44,052 nt of DNA from Lachnospiraceae bacterium. GTDB taxonomy: Bacteria > Bacillota > Clostridia > Lachnospirales > Lachnospiraceae. The translations under genes and the position numbers were made by a program. Below the pieces are notes generated by a model. It had not been told where the DNA came from. It searched no databases and saw only the letters and a program-made list of their open reading frames with translations. The stretch is taken from the NCBI GenBank assembly GCA_014804645.1, contig JAAUZI010000029.1:68077-112128 (forward strand). Reading direction: 5' to 3'. Below are positions 15,889 to 25,015 of this stretch, piece by piece (position 1 is the stretch's first letter; each line of letters opens with the position of its first letter).

Positions 15889-15951
15889 ATGACAGTAGTA
15901 GTATGTCCGCCATGTCAGCGTTTATACATCTTTTTTAAAAAATATTTTTAA
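15889..15951 (+). CDS. Possible 20-residue peptide with a CxxC motif
   Basis: A very short frame, MTVVVCPPCQRLYIFFKKYF, starts 10 bases after AAAGGAGG. The region before it forms two hairpins, AGATGGC-tcat-GCCATCT and GAGGAT...ATCCTC. The size, strong ribosome site and hydrophobic-plus-basic make-up recall type I toxin peptides, but no family is recognised and it could be chance. Confidence 0.25.
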   Translation: MTVVVCPPCQRLYIFFKKYF

Positions 15952-15953
15952 TT

Positions 15954-16253
15954 TTACTGGGGACGGTTATCAGTGGTGGATTGCTCCTGGGATTTGCCCC
16001 CTAAGTCAAGGTCCGCCATGGTATGTTTTCCCCGCAGTTTCCCGTACATCCAGATATAGACCCATATCAGCAGAGGGATGGCGATAGTGCCCACCAGACA
16101 GGCCTGGAACAGCTTTCCGGAGCTGTCCTGATCAAAGATTGCCACTGCCAGCGTGACAAGGTACAGGGCCGCCAGCAGTATCACTCCGGCCAGGGCCACC
16201 ACCTGGCGGGAGGTTATCTTCTTTTTTTGTTTATCTTCATTTTTGCCGCTCAT
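15954..16253 (-). CDS. Small two-helix membrane protein, unknown function
   Basis: A 99-residue protein with a lysine-rich cytoplasmic start (MSGKNEDKQKKKITSRQ), one membrane helix (~18-39, VVALAGVILLAALYLVTLAVAI), a short outer loop (FDQDSSGKL), a second helix (~48-70) and a polar tail. Small proteins of this layout are common in Lachnospiraceae and have no known role. The gene is monocistronic, read leftward, with an 11-bp inverted repeat about 60 bp upstream of its start. Confidence 0.75.
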   Translation of the reverse strand: MSGKNEDKQKKKITSRQVVALAGVILLAALYLVTLAVAIFDQDSSGKLFQACLVGTIAIPLLIWVYIWMYGKLRGKHTMADLDLGGKSQEQSTTDNRPQ

Positions 16254-16312
16254 TATGAATTGTCCTTTCTTATTTATAGTTCCGCATACTCCCTACAAGC
16301 ACACAAGGCAGG

Positions 16313-16352
16313 CGATCAATGTCCGGCCGCTGTGACGTCCTGACATTGATCG
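16313..16352. repeat. 11-bp perfect inverted repeat between divergent genes
   Basis: CGATCAATGTC and GACATTGATCG are separated by 18 bases, between the small membrane protein and the SEC-C gene. An alternative pairing, GTCCG with CGGAC, overlaps it. It may be an operator or an RNA hairpin. Confidence 0.4.
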
Positions 16353-16435
16353 GCGGACTTTTCGGGTTCCATAGGAATATCCTGCCACAGTTTGGCAAAG
16401 GATGCAAGATATAAAATGGTAATTTCACGTTTTTG

Positions 16436-16464
16436 TTGCGTTTGGGTAAAAATTGTTATATACT
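16436..16464 (+). promoter_or_regulatory. Probable promoter of the SEC-C gene
   Basis: TTGCGT, 17 bases, TATACT, about 60 bases upstream of the start codon. Confidence 0.45.
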
Positions 16465-16523
16465 TACTACATACGACAAAAATTCCGGAGCAGACTCTGG
16501 ACAGAAAGGTATGGTTAAGGGTT

Positions 16524-17024
16524 ATGGCATTATTGGAAAAGTGGAGAGAGGTCGCATATAATGAGGAGCTGGGTACGGAGAAACTGCAGCAGTTATGGGG
16601 CGCTTATTTCCAGAAGGAAAAGGAAATTTATATGCAGCTGTTGAAAAACCCGGATGAGGAAGTAAAGGGCACGGTCAAGGAGCTGTCGGACAAATATGAT
16701 GTGTCGCTGATGACGATGACCGGTTTTTTGGATGGGATCAACGACAGTCTGGTGACTCCCAACCCCATTGAGGAGATGGAGGAGGACACGCCTGTAAGCT
16801 TAAAATTTGACAAGGAACTGCTGTACAAGAATATGGTTGCGGCAGATGCGGACTGGCTGTATAATCTGGAGGAGTGGAAAGAGATTTTCGACGAGGACAA
16901 GCGCAAGGCGCTGTATAAGGAACAGAAATCTTCCACCACCATTGTCAAGGAGGCAAAGGTGTACCCCAACGATCCCTGCCCCTGTGGGAGCGGCAAAAAG
17001 TATAAGAAGTGCTGCGGTAGATAA
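16524..17024 (+). CDS. SEC-C zinc-binding motif protein
   Basis: A 166-residue cytoplasmic protein. Most of it is helical with no recognised domain ([21 protein letters not shown] onward, acidic in the middle). The last ~25 residues are a SEC-C motif, [16 protein letters not shown], which binds zinc and occurs at the end of SecA and many other proteins. The first credible start is the ATG before ALLEKW; earlier in-frame codons lie over the likely promoter. It is 26 bp ahead of the transaldolase-like gene and may be co-transcribed. The actual role is unknown. Confidence 0.85.
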   Translation: MALLEKWREVAYNEELGTEKLQQLWGAYFQKEKEIYMQLLKNPDEEVKGTVKELSDKYDVSLMTMTGFLDGINDSLVTPNPIEEMEEDTPVSLKFDKELLYKNMVAADADWLYNLEEWKEIFDEDKRKALYKEQKSSTTIVKEAKVYPNDPCPCGSGKKYKKCCGR

Positions 17025-17050
17025 GCTTTATAAGTAGGGAGGAAAGGAAC

Positions 17051-17704
17051 ATGCGTCTTTTCATCGATACCACAAAGGTGGAAGAGATAAAAAAGGCTAA
17101 TGACATGGGGGTAATCTGTGGCGTTACCACCAATCCTTCCCTGATTGCCAAGGAGGGCAGAGTATTCGAGGAGGTTATCGCAGAGATCGCCCCCATCGTT
17201 GACGGACCTATCTGCGGTGAGGTGAAAGCCACCACCGTGGACGCTGAGGGTATGATTGCCGAGGGCAGAGCCATCGCCGGGATTCATCCTAACATGGTGG
17301 TTAAGATTCCCATGACCGCCGAGGGCTTGAAGGCCTGTAAGGAATTGGCTGCCGAGGGAATCAAGACCAATGTCACTCTGGTTTTTTCTGCCCATCAGGC
17401 TCTGCTGGCAGCAAGAGCGGGCGCTACATATGTGTCTCCGTTTCTGGGGCGTCTGGATGGTATCAGCCAGAGAGGCGTAGACCTGATCAGAGAGATCGCT
17501 GATATTTTTGCAGTGTGTGATGTGCACACACAGATCATTGCTGCAAGTGTGCGCAATCCTGTTCAGGTTACCGACTGTGCGCTGGCAGGCGCAGATATCG
17601 CCGCAGCGCCTTACAGTGTTATCGAACAGATGACCCAACATGCGCTGACCGATGCTGGTATCACTATATCGCAGGCCGATTACAAGGCAGCGCTCGGAGA
17701 GTAA
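17051..17704 (+). CDS. fsa: Transaldolase / fructose-6-phosphate aldolase-like protein
   Basis: Class I aldolase of the small transaldolase group, 217 residues. The Schiff-base lysine is Lys85 (MVVKIPMT). Other marks are the N-terminal [45 protein letters not shown] strand and GRLDG. Members either transfer dihydroxyacetone units in the pentose phosphate pathway or cleave fructose 6-phosphate; sequence alone does not decide which. The ribosome site GGAGGAAAGG is close to the start. A strong terminator ends the unit. Confidence 0.9.
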   Translation: MRLFIDTTKVEEIKKANDMGVICGVTTNPSLIAKEGRVFEEVIAEIAPIVDGPICGEVKATTVDAEGMIAEGRAIAGIHPNMVVKIPMTAEGLKACKELAAEGIKTNVTLVFSAHQALLAARAGATYVSPFLGRLDGISQRGVDLIREIADIFAVCDVHTQIIAASVRNPVQVTDCALAGADIAAAPYSVIEQMTQHALTDAGITISQADYKAALGE

Positions 17705-17718
17705 AAAATTGTTTTTAT

Positions 17719-17751
17719 GGGCTGGAAACCGTTGTTTCCGGCTCTTTTTTT
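17719..17751 (+). terminator. Terminator after the transaldolase gene
   Basis: GGGCTGGAAAC pairs with GTTTCCGGCTC (one G-U), followed by seven T residues. Confidence 0.88.
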
Positions 17752-17793
17752 GTTTGCAGGTATGAAAAACTTTCCATTATATTTTTTATGATG

Positions 17794-17899
17794 CCGCTAA
17801 TACTAAAACCAAGATAAGCGATGACAAATCACTTAGACGGCAGGGTTTAGAGAGAACCAGCGGAAAAGCCAGGATAAGTGAAGGTCTCACTTATCTTGG
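17794..17899 (+). promoter_or_regulatory. Structured leader with competing helices before the spore protein gene
   Basis: CCGCT (17794) can pair with AGCGG (17859) and encloses a GGTTT-AACC hairpin. CCAGGATAAGTGA (17869) can pair with TCACTTATCTTGG (17887) across a 5-base loop. An upstream near-copy, CCAAGATAAGCGA (17809), could pair with the same downstream strand instead. No T-tract follows, so it is not a plain terminator. Confidence 0.4.
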
Positions 17900-17946
17900 A
17901 TATAGATTGCAAACAAAACAAGAAAACCGTATGGAGGTGAAACAAG

Positions 17947-18144
17947 ATGACAAGCAGATCTAATAGAGTGGAAGTTCCCGAGGCTAAGGCAGCCATGGAT
18001 CGTTTCAAAACCGAGGTTGCATCCGAGCTGGGCGTGAACCTGAAAGAGGGTTACAATGGCGATCTGACCTCTAAGGAGGCCGGTTCCATCGGCGGCGAGA
18101 TGGTTCGTCGGATGATCAAGAAGCAGGAAGAGCAGATGAAGTAA
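17947..18144 (+). CDS. Alpha/beta-type small acid-soluble spore protein
   Basis: A 65-residue DNA-binding protein that coats and protects spore DNA and is degraded at germination. The family blocks are all present: EAKAAMDRFKTEVASELGV (with the germination protease target around TEVA), then YNGDLTSKEAGSIGGEMVRRMI. The start follows ATGGAGGTGAAACAAG, an ideal ribosome site. Such genes are transcribed in the forespore, normally by sigma G; I could not place that promoter with certainty. It is monocistronic, with its own terminator. Confidence 0.96.
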   Translation: MTSRSNRVEVPEAKAAMDRFKTEVASELGVNLKEGYNGDLTSKEAGSIGGEMVRRMIKKQEEQMK

Positions 18145-18165
18145 GACGCTCAGGTAAGCGAAAAA

Positions 18166-18197
18166 GGGGCTGTTGCATTTTGCAGCAGCTCTTTTTT
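18166..18197 (+). terminator. Terminator after the spore protein gene
   Basis: GGGGCTGTTGC pairs with GCAGCAGCTC and is followed by TTTTTT. Confidence 0.88.
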
Positions 18198-18326
18198 GTT
18201 TGCCTGAGGGGGCAACAGCTTGCGGAAAATTTACTTTTAAGATATACTATTACATAGGCATGTAAAATGTAGCTGCAAAATTTTTTGGGAAAAGGGAGTT
18301 CTTCGGACACAGGCAAGAGGGTATAA

Positions 18327-19475
<1,149 letters not shown>

Positions 19476-19632
19476 AATTGCCAAATGGATAGTAGAGGAA
19501 CAGCGTGCCAAGAAGGATAGTAAATATAATTGTTTAACAGGTAAAAGCAATTGAATATTTTGGGACTTTATGATAGGATAAAATGGATATTGAAAATGTC
19601 AAACGGGTAAAGCGGAGGGTATAGGGTAGAAT

Positions 19633-20307
19633 ATGGAAACATATAAGCAGGAATTTATCGAGTTCATGGTGGACAGCAAGGTGTTGAAATTCGGAGAGTT
19701 TATCTTAAAGAGCGGCAGGAAATCGCCGTTTTTCATGAATGCGGGCGCCTATGTGACGGGGGCGCAGCTGAAAAAGCTGGGTGAGTATTATGCCCGGGCA
19801 ATCCACGACAATTACGGGGATGACTTTGACGTGCTGTTTGGACCGGCCTACAAGGGAATTCCTCTGAGTGTCGCTACCACCATCGCCTACAGTGAACTAT
19901 ACGGCAAGGAGATTCGTTATTGCTCCAACCGCAAAGAGGTAAAAGATCATGGAGATGTGGGCATTCTGCTGGGCAGCAAGCTTCAGGATGGCGACAGAGT
20001 GGTGATTATTGAGGACGTGACCACCTCCGGCAAGTCCATTGAGGAGACTTTTCCGATTTTGAAGGAGCAGGCGGATGTGGAGATCAAAGGTTTGATGGTT
20101 TCCCTGAACCGCATGGAGAAGGGACTGGGCGGCAAGGTGAGCGCACTCCAGGAAATTCGTGAGAAATACGGTTTTGAGGCCAGGGCCATCGTCTCCATGG
20201 GAGAGGTGATTGAACATTTGTATAACCGGCCTTACAGAGGGGAAATACTGATTGATGATACGCTGAAGGCAGCGATTGATGCATACTATGCGGAATATGG
20301 CGCATAG
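19633..20307 (+). CDS. pyrE: Orotate phosphoribosyltransferase
   Basis: Makes orotidine 5'-phosphate from orotate and PRPP in UMP synthesis (EC 2.4.2.10). It has 224 residues, the normal length for the longer PyrE type. The PRPP-binding motif VVIIEDVTTSGKSIEET is near residue 122. FGPAYKGIPLS holds the substrate loop, and SNRKEVKDHG the flexible catalytic lysine loop. No other pyrimidine gene lies in the window. The 157-bp leader shows no clear PyrR-type attenuator. The next small genes follow in the same direction. Confidence 0.95.
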   Translation: METYKQEFIEFMVDSKVLKFGEFILKSGRKSPFFMNAGAYVTGAQLKKLGEYYARAIHDNYGDDFDVLFGPAYKGIPLSVATTIAYSELYGKEIRYCSNRKEVKDHGDVGILLGSKLQDGDRVVIIEDVTTSGKSIEETFPILKEQADVEIKGLMVSLNRMEKGLGGKVSALQEIREKYGFEARAIVSMGEVIEHLYNRPYRGEILIDDTLKAAIDAYYAEYGA

Positions 20308-20376
20308 AGGGACACAGGAGTGGTATTCTGCATTCAGAGTGAGGCTCGGGATGCGGGGAAAGGCAGGGCAGCGAAT

Positions 20377-20529
20377 ATGGAGGAAAAGGTGTACAAGGTT
20401 ATGAGAGGAGCGGGTGCGCTCAATATCACATTGGGCGTAGTGACGCTGGTTCTGGGACTGGTAAGCGGGATACTGCTGATTATAGGCGGAGCCAAGCTTC
20501 TGGCCGGAAAGTCAAAAATTCTCTTTTGA
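20377..20529 (+). CDS. Small membrane protein, unknown function
   Basis: A 50-residue protein. A short polar start (MEEKVYKVMRGAGALNI) leads into one long hydrophobic, glycine-rich segment (TLGVVTLVLGLVSGILLIIGG) and a basic tail (KLLAGKSKILF), so probably one hairpin or a single membrane helix. The ATG is preferred over an upstream GTG because the hydrophobic family pattern begins here; the ribosome site is weak. It follows pyrE by 69 bp. No function can be proposed. Confidence 0.6.
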   Translation: MEEKVYKVMRGAGALNITLGVVTLVLGLVSGILLIIGGAKLLAGKSKILF

Positions 20530-20581
20530 TTTCCAAAGGAAACGATGAAATTTCTATTTGAGCAATATCGCAGATACAGCA

Positions 20582-20602
20582 GTAGTTGGCTTTGCCAACT
20601 AC
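20582..20602 (+). other. Perfect 9-bp hairpin in leader
   Basis: GTAGTTGGC-ttt-GCCAACTAC just upstream of the DUF6142-like gene. It falls in the segment that a longer, upstream start would translate, which argues for the shorter protein. Confidence 0.4.
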
Positions 20603-20622
20603 AGATATGCATGGGGATTATT

Positions 20623-20943
20623 ATGTCGCAAAAAAAGAATTATATGTTTACTAACCGCAGGCATTCGAGAAAAGCGATCATGTCTACGGTTTTTGGTGTT
20701 TTATGCACAGTGTCAATGATAATAGTTATTTTTCTGTCCTACAGCAGCAGTGGGAATATTCCCACGGGGTACGGTTTCACGGGGCTGTTTGCGACCATAT
20801 TGTCCCTGAACGGGCTGATACTGGGAATATTTTCCGTGCGCGAGACGGACAGATTCAAGCTGTTTGGCTGGCTGGGAATACTGCTCAACGGCGCAAGCCT
20901 GGGAATGGTCAGTGGTATTCTGTATGCAGCATCCTATTTATAA
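20623..20943 (+). CDS. DUF6142-like membrane protein
   Basis: A 106-residue membrane protein starting MSQKKNYMFTNRRHSRKAIM, a basic start conserved in this Lachnospiraceae family, followed by three hydrophobic helices (about 18-42, 48-66 and 78-104) with the short charged motif SVRETDRFKLFGW between the last two. A start 26 codons upstream has an AAAGGA site, but its extra residues run through a perfect hairpin and look non-coding. The chosen ATG has GGGGA six bases before it. The function is unknown. It lies 39 bp before the aminopeptidase gene. Confidence 0.7.
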   Translation: MSQKKNYMFTNRRHSRKAIMSTVFGVLCTVSMIIVIFLSYSSSGNIPTGYGFTGLFATILSLNGLILGIFSVRETDRFKLFGWLGILLNGASLGMVSGILYAASYL

Positions 20944-20982
20944 AAGGAACTCAAAAATCTTAAATAAGAAAGAAGGACAGAC

Positions 20983-23031
20983 ATGGAACAGATGCAGAGC
21001 GAAAACAGAGAAGTGTTACAGGAGAGATATGAACTGGTTTTGGAACGGATAGGGGAGATGGGGACAGAGACCATGGGCCATCCGGCGCTGGATGCATATT
21101 TTGGAAAGATGGCGGACTTTTCGCAAAAGCTGAGCGGTTATTATGCCTTTGTGAATGAGGGTCATATGCGGGAGGCTGAACTGGCGCAGCTCCAGGCGTG
21201 GAACCGTGATCTTTATGAGGACATTCTGCCGGAGAATTACGATCAGAGCTGGGGAAATCCGGCCTATGGGGCAGCGCAGATGGACGAGCAGTGGGGACAG
21301 CTGCTGGCCCATGTCTATAAGGAACTGCGGGATGGCATTATCTCGGCGGCTCAGGGAGACCTGGAGGATGTGCTGGTTCGTATGGAACTGCTGGTGGAAA
21401 TCTACAGCGCCTGTGTGGTTACATGGAAGGAGGAACAGAAACTGCCGTCCTATGAGACTATCCGCCAGATCGTTTACTGGCATAGCAGCGATTATTCCGA
21501 TATTCGGGCGGAGAAGACAATCAGCAGGATGACCTGTCCGGAGGGAAACCCGGCGGTGGATATTATCATGGGCGCTGATCTGGAGGACATACGCTACCTG
21601 TACCGCTACGGCGTATATGTGACAGAAAATGAACTGGAGATTGCCAGATTTCTGTGCGGCCTTCCCCAGGAGACCATTGACACTATGGCAGATACTTATA
21701 CGGAGGGATACCGGATCGGCTTTGAGGTGACAGGAAAGGACCTGTCCATAAAAAAGACGGTGGATTTATACTACCACATCGGGTTTGAGAGGATGCTGCG
21801 CAAAGCGGTGGAAAATTTTGCCAGGCTGGGCCTGAAACCGGTGGTCAGAAATATAAATCTGGAGGGGGCAAAGCCCAACAGGCAGTATACCTATGACCAT
21901 AAGGACGACCACGGGCTGTTCTGGGACAAGGCCCTGATGCAGCGCAAGCTGGAGGCGGTGAAGACGGCATACGAGCATCATAAACAGGCGGCCAAAGAGT
22001 ATGCGGGACCTGCGGTGGTGGAGATTTTCGGCGAGGAGCCTTTCTCTCCGGTGAGCAAGCCCCAGGCGGTGAAACTGTCCCCGGAACAGCAGAAAATGTG
22101 GGTGGAGTACAGCGCCAAAAGCATGGAGCTATATGCGCAGTACATTCCCATGCCGGAGCGCAGCTTTACCATTATCGCATTCCCCGTGCCGGAGATTGGT
22201 GAGAACTTCCGGGAGATTTTTGAGGACACCATTAGAGTAAATACTCTGGATTATATGAAATACCGTCAGATCCAGCAGTATCTTATAGATGCCTTGGACC
22301 AGGCGGACCATGTGGAGATCAAGGGCATGAACGGCAATGTCACAGATCTGACCGTGAACCTGTGGAAACTGCAGAATCCGGAGAAGGAGACCATTTTCGA
22401 GAACTGTGTGGCGGACGTGAACATCCCGGTGGGAGAAGTCTTTACATCTCCGGTGCTTAAGGACACCAATGGCGTGCTGAATGTATCAAGGGTGTTTTTG
22501 AACGGACTGGAGTACAGAAACTTGTCCGTCACCTTCCGAGATGGCATGATCGCGGATTACAGCTGCAGTAATTTCCCGGATGCGGAGGAAGGGCGGCGCT
22601 ACATTAAAGAGAACGTGCTGTTCCACCGGGATACCCTGCCCATAGGCGAATTTGCCATCGGCACCAATACCACTGCCTATGTGATGGCCCGCAAATGGGG
22701 AATCGAGGACAAGCTGCCCATTCTGATTGCGGAGAAGACAGGACCTCACTTCGCTGTGGGGGATACCTGTTATCCCCACACGGAGGACGTGGTGGTATAC
22801 AATCCGGATGGCAAGGAGATCGTGGCTAGAGAGAACGAGAAATCCCGGCTGCGTGACACGGATCCCTCGGAGGCTTATTTTAACTGCCATACGGACATTA
22901 CTCTGCCCTATGACGAGTTAGGGGAATTGACGGCGGTGAGAAAGGACGGCAGCAGAATTCCCATTATCGCAGAGGGACGTTTCGTACTGCCGGGCAGCGA
23001 GGCGCTGAATGAGCCGCTGGAGCGCACCTGA
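20983..23031 (+). CDS. M29-type (thermophilic metallopeptidase) aminopeptidase with N-terminal extension
   Basis: A 682-residue cytoplasmic protein. The last ~370 residues match the M29 aminopeptidase family. Metal ligands and catalytic residues are visible as Glu556 (LPIGEFAIGTN), Glu584 and His589 (EKTGPHFAVGDTCY), and a late TEDVVVYNPDGKEIVA segment carries further ligands. It would release N-terminal residues from peptides using a cobalt or zinc pair. Family members are usually about 370-410 residues; here some 300 helical residues precede the enzyme, with no recognised domain. A near-perfect AAGAAAGAAGGA site precedes the start. Confidence 0.85.
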   Translation: MEQMQSENREVLQERYELVLERIGEMGTETMGHPALDAYFGKMADFSQKLSGYYAFVNEGHMREAELAQLQAWNRDLYEDILPENYDQSWGNPAYGAAQMDEQWGQLLAHVYKELRDGIISAAQGDLEDVLVRMELLVEIYSACVVTWKEEQKLPSYETIRQIVYWHSSDYSDIRAEKTISRMTCPEGNPAVDIIMGADLEDIRYLYRYGVYVTENELEIARFLCGLPQETIDTMADTYTEGYRIGFEVTGKDLSIKKTVDLYYHIGFERMLRKAVENFARLGLKPVVRNINLEGAKPNRQYTYDHKDDHGLFWDKALMQRKLEAVKTAYEHHKQAAKEYAGPAVVEIFGEEPFSPVSKPQAVKLSPEQQKMWVEYSAKSMELYAQYIPMPERSFTIIAFPVPEIGENFREIFEDTIRVNTLDYMKYRQIQQYLIDALDQADHVEIKGMNGNVTDLTVNLWKLQNPEKETIFENCVADVNIPVGEVFTSPVLKDTNGVLNVSRVFLNGLEYRNLSVTFRDGMIADYSCSNFPDAEEGRRYIKENVLFHRDTLPIGEFAIGTNTTAYVMARKWGIEDKLPILIAEKTGPHFAVGDTCYPHTEDVVVYNPDGKEIVARENEKSRLRDTDPSEAYFNCHTDITLPYDELGELTAVRKDGSRIPIIAEGRFVLPGSEALNEPLERT

Positions 23032-23047
23032 AAAGGAACAGTTTTTT

Positions 23048-23077
23048 GCTGCCGCACGTAAAAACACGTGCGGCAGC
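23048..23077 (+). other. Strong 12-bp hairpin after the aminopeptidase gene
   Basis: GCTGCCGCACGT-aaaaac-ACGTGCGGCAGC is a perfect stem. A T-run precedes rather than follows it, so it may stabilise the mRNA end or act as a weak terminator. Confidence 0.5.
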
Positions 23078-23154
23078 GGTGTATTATGCATATAAATTAT
23101 AAAAAGATAAACGAAAATTAAGAAATAGGCGACCACAAAATATATAAAAAGTCC

Positions 23155-23183
23155 TTGCATACCGACACTAAATCTAGTACACT
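23155..23183 (+). promoter_or_regulatory. Promoter of purE
   Basis: TTGCAT, 17 bases, TACACT. Transcription would begin near 23190, so an in-frame ATG at 23155 cannot be the start. No purine riboswitch is visible in the short leader. Confidence 0.55.
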
Positions 23184-23268
23184 ATTAATAGAATGTCATG
23201 GCGGACGCGGCAGAGGCTTTACGGTATGCGGAGGAGTTGTGACGCTCAGACAGACGGAGGATGAGAGT

Positions 23269-23787
23269 ATGGCAAAAGTTGGTATCGTCATGGGCAGTGA
23301 CTCGGATATGCCCATTATGGCTAAAGCGGCGGATGTGCTGGAGGAGTTGGGAATTTCTTATGAGATGACCATTATCTCCGCCCACAGGGAGCCGGAAGTG
23401 TTTTTTGAGTATGCCAGGGGCGCCGAGGAGAAGGGGTTCAAGGTGATCATTGCGGGAGCGGGTATGGCGGCGCATCTGCCGGGCATGTGCGCGGCGATTT
23501 TTCCCATGCCGGTGATTGGAATTCCCATGCATACCACCTCTCTGGGAGGCAGAGACTCTCTGTATTCTATTGTGCAGATGCCCTCCGGCATTCCGGTGGC
23601 TACCGTGGCGATAAACGGGGGCGCTAACGCGGCTCTGCTGGCGGCCAAGATACTGGCCACCTCCGATGCAGAACTGTTGGGGAAACTGAAGGAGTACAGC
23701 GAGAATCTGAAAAACCAGGTGCAGGCCAAGGACGCCAAACTCAAGGAGCAGGGCTACAAGGCATATCTGGAAGGGATGAAGAAATAA
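23269..23787 (+). CDS. purE: 5-(carboxyamino)imidazole ribonucleotide mutase
   Basis: Moves the carboxyl group of N5-CAIR to give CAIR in purine synthesis. It has 172 residues, standard for class I PurE. The N-terminal motif GIVMGSDSDMPIMAKAA, the ISAHREPE catalytic loop, the AGAGMAAHLPGM phosphate-binding loop and the GIPMHTTSLGGRDSLYSIVQMPSG-type strand pair are all there. The ATG has GGAGG about 9 bases upstream. It heads a purine cluster with purM, purN and purD, although the downstream gap contains a repeat and a structured element. The partner purK is not in the window. Confidence 0.96.
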   Translation: MAKVGIVMGSDSDMPIMAKAADVLEELGISYEMTIISAHREPEVFFEYARGAEEKGFKVIIAGAGMAAHLPGMCAAIFPMPVIGIPMHTTSLGGRDSLYSIVQMPSGIPVATVAINGGANAALLAAKILATSDAELLGKLKEYSENLKNQVQAKDAKLKEQGYKAYLEGMKK

Positions 23788-23796
23788 AGCATAGCG

Positions 23797-23859
23797 GACG
23801 ATCCCAGAGGATCTGGCGATCCCAGAGGATCTGACGATCCCAGAGGATCTGACGATCCT
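23797..23859 (+). repeat. 18-bp tandem repeat, three full copies plus a partial
   Basis: The unit GACGATCCCAGAGGATCT occurs three times in a row (the second copy starts GGCG), followed by GACGATCC. Each unit contains the inverted repeat GATCC-caga-GGATC, so each can form its own hairpin. It lies between purE and structured element B. Confidence 0.85.
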
Positions 23860-23862
23860 CTA

Positions 23863-23962
23863 AACAGCGTCTGCCCGGACAGTGCCTGGAATACATTCAG
23901 GACGCAATGAGGACGGAATGTATTCCACCGGGAATGGTACTGGTAGGGCTGACGCGGAACTC
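23863..23962 (+). ncRNA. Structured RNA element B, homologous to element A at 9690
   Basis: A 100-nt segment with a perfect 11-bp stem, GGAATACATTC/GAATGTATTCC, nested inside CCCGG/CCGGG and CAGC/GCTG pairs. The shared blocks with element A, in order, are AACAGC, ACAGTGC, GGACGC, GTACTGGTAGG and GCGGAACTC. The paired segments differ between the copies but keep pairing, which argues for a conserved RNA fold. It ends about 27 bases before the purM start. Confidence 0.62.
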
Positions 23963-23989
23963 TAAATAGAGAAAGGCGGATTGCAAAAT

Positions 23990-25015
23990 ATGGATTACAA
24001 GAAGGCTGGCGTGGATATCGAGGCGGGCTATAGATCTGTGGAACTGATGAAAAAACATGTGATGGAGACTATGCGCCCGGAGGTGATGGGCGGCTTAGGA
24101 GGTTTTTCCGGCGCCTTTTCTCTGGATGCGATCAAAAATATGGAGCATCCGGTGCTTTTGTCCGGCACGGACGGCGTGGGTACCAAGCTGAAACTGGCCA
24201 TGGTGCTGGATAAGCATGACACCATAGGTATCGACTGTGTTGCCATGTGTGTGAATGATGTGGCCTGCGCGGGCGGTGAACCTCTGTTTTTCCTGGATTA
24301 TATCGCATGCGGCAAGAACTATCCGGAAAAGATTGCCACCATTGTGAAGGGCGTGGCCGAGGGCTGCAAGATGGCGGGAGCTGCGCTGGTGGGCGGAGAG
24401 ACCGCAGAGCATCCCGGCATGATGCCGGAGGACGACTATGACATCGCGGGCTTTGCCGTGGGCGTAGTGGACGAGAAAGATCTGATTACGGGGGAGAACA
24501 TCAAGCCGGGAGACAGCCTGGTAGCCATCGCCTCCTCCGGTGTACATAGCAACGGTTTTTCCCTGGTACGCAAGGTGTTCGACATGACGGCGGAGAGCCT
24601 GAACACCCACTACGACGAATTGGGACAGACCCTGGGAGAGGCGCTGCTGACTCCCACTCGGATATATGTGAAGGCTTTGAAATCCGTGAAGGATGCGGGT
24701 GTGACTGTCAAGGGTTGCAGCCATATCACCGGCGGCGGTTTCTATGAGAATATACCCCGGATGCTGCCGGAGGGGATCAACGCCCATGTGGATATCGGCA
24801 GTTACGAGGTTCCCGCTATTTTCCGGCTTTTGCAGGAGAAAGGCGGCATTGAGGAGCAGATGATGTACAATACTTACAACATGGGTATCGGCATGTTGCT
24901 GGCGGTGGATGCGGCGGACGCCGAGAGGACTGTGGCCGCTGTGGAGGCGGCGGGCGAGAGAGCCTGGATCGCGGGAACCTGCGTGGCAGGGGAAAAGGGA
25001 GTAACCTTATGCTAA
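23990..25015 (+). CDS. purM: Phosphoribosylformylglycinamidine cyclo-ligase
   Basis: AIR synthetase: closes the imidazole ring with ATP (EC 6.3.3.1). It has 341 residues, normal for the family. DYKKAGVDIEAG at the start, LLSGTDGVGTKLK, GIDCVAMCVND, LVGGETAEHPGM and the SSGVHSNGFSLVRK loop are diagnostic. A TTG three codons upstream lies too close to the AAAGGCGGA site, so the ATG is used. The stop overlaps the purN start by 7 bp, indicating translational coupling. Confidence 0.96.
   Translation: MDYKKAGVDIEAGYRSVELMKKHVMETMRPEVMGGLGGFSGAFSLDAIKNMEHPVLLSGTDGVGTKLKLAMVLDKHDTIGIDCVAMCVNDVACAGGEPLFFLDYIACGKNYPEKIATIVKGVAEGCKMAGAALVGGETAEHPGMMPEDDYDIAGFAVGVVDEKDLITGENIKPGDSLVAIASSGVHSNGFSLVRKVFDMTAESLNTHYDELGQTLGEALLTPTRIYVKALKSVKDAGVTVKGCSHITGGGFYENIPRMLPEGINAHVDIGSYEVPAIFRLLQEKGGIEEQMMYNTYNMGIGMLLAVDAADAERTVAAVEAAGERAWIAGTCVAGEKGVTLC

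Noticed and set aside
23184..23268. Purine riboswitch before purE
   Set aside because: The leader is too short and lacks the conserved purine aptamer core.
23797..23859. CRISPR array
   Set aside because: The repeats are directly adjacent with no spacers, the unit is only 18 bp, and no cas gene is present.
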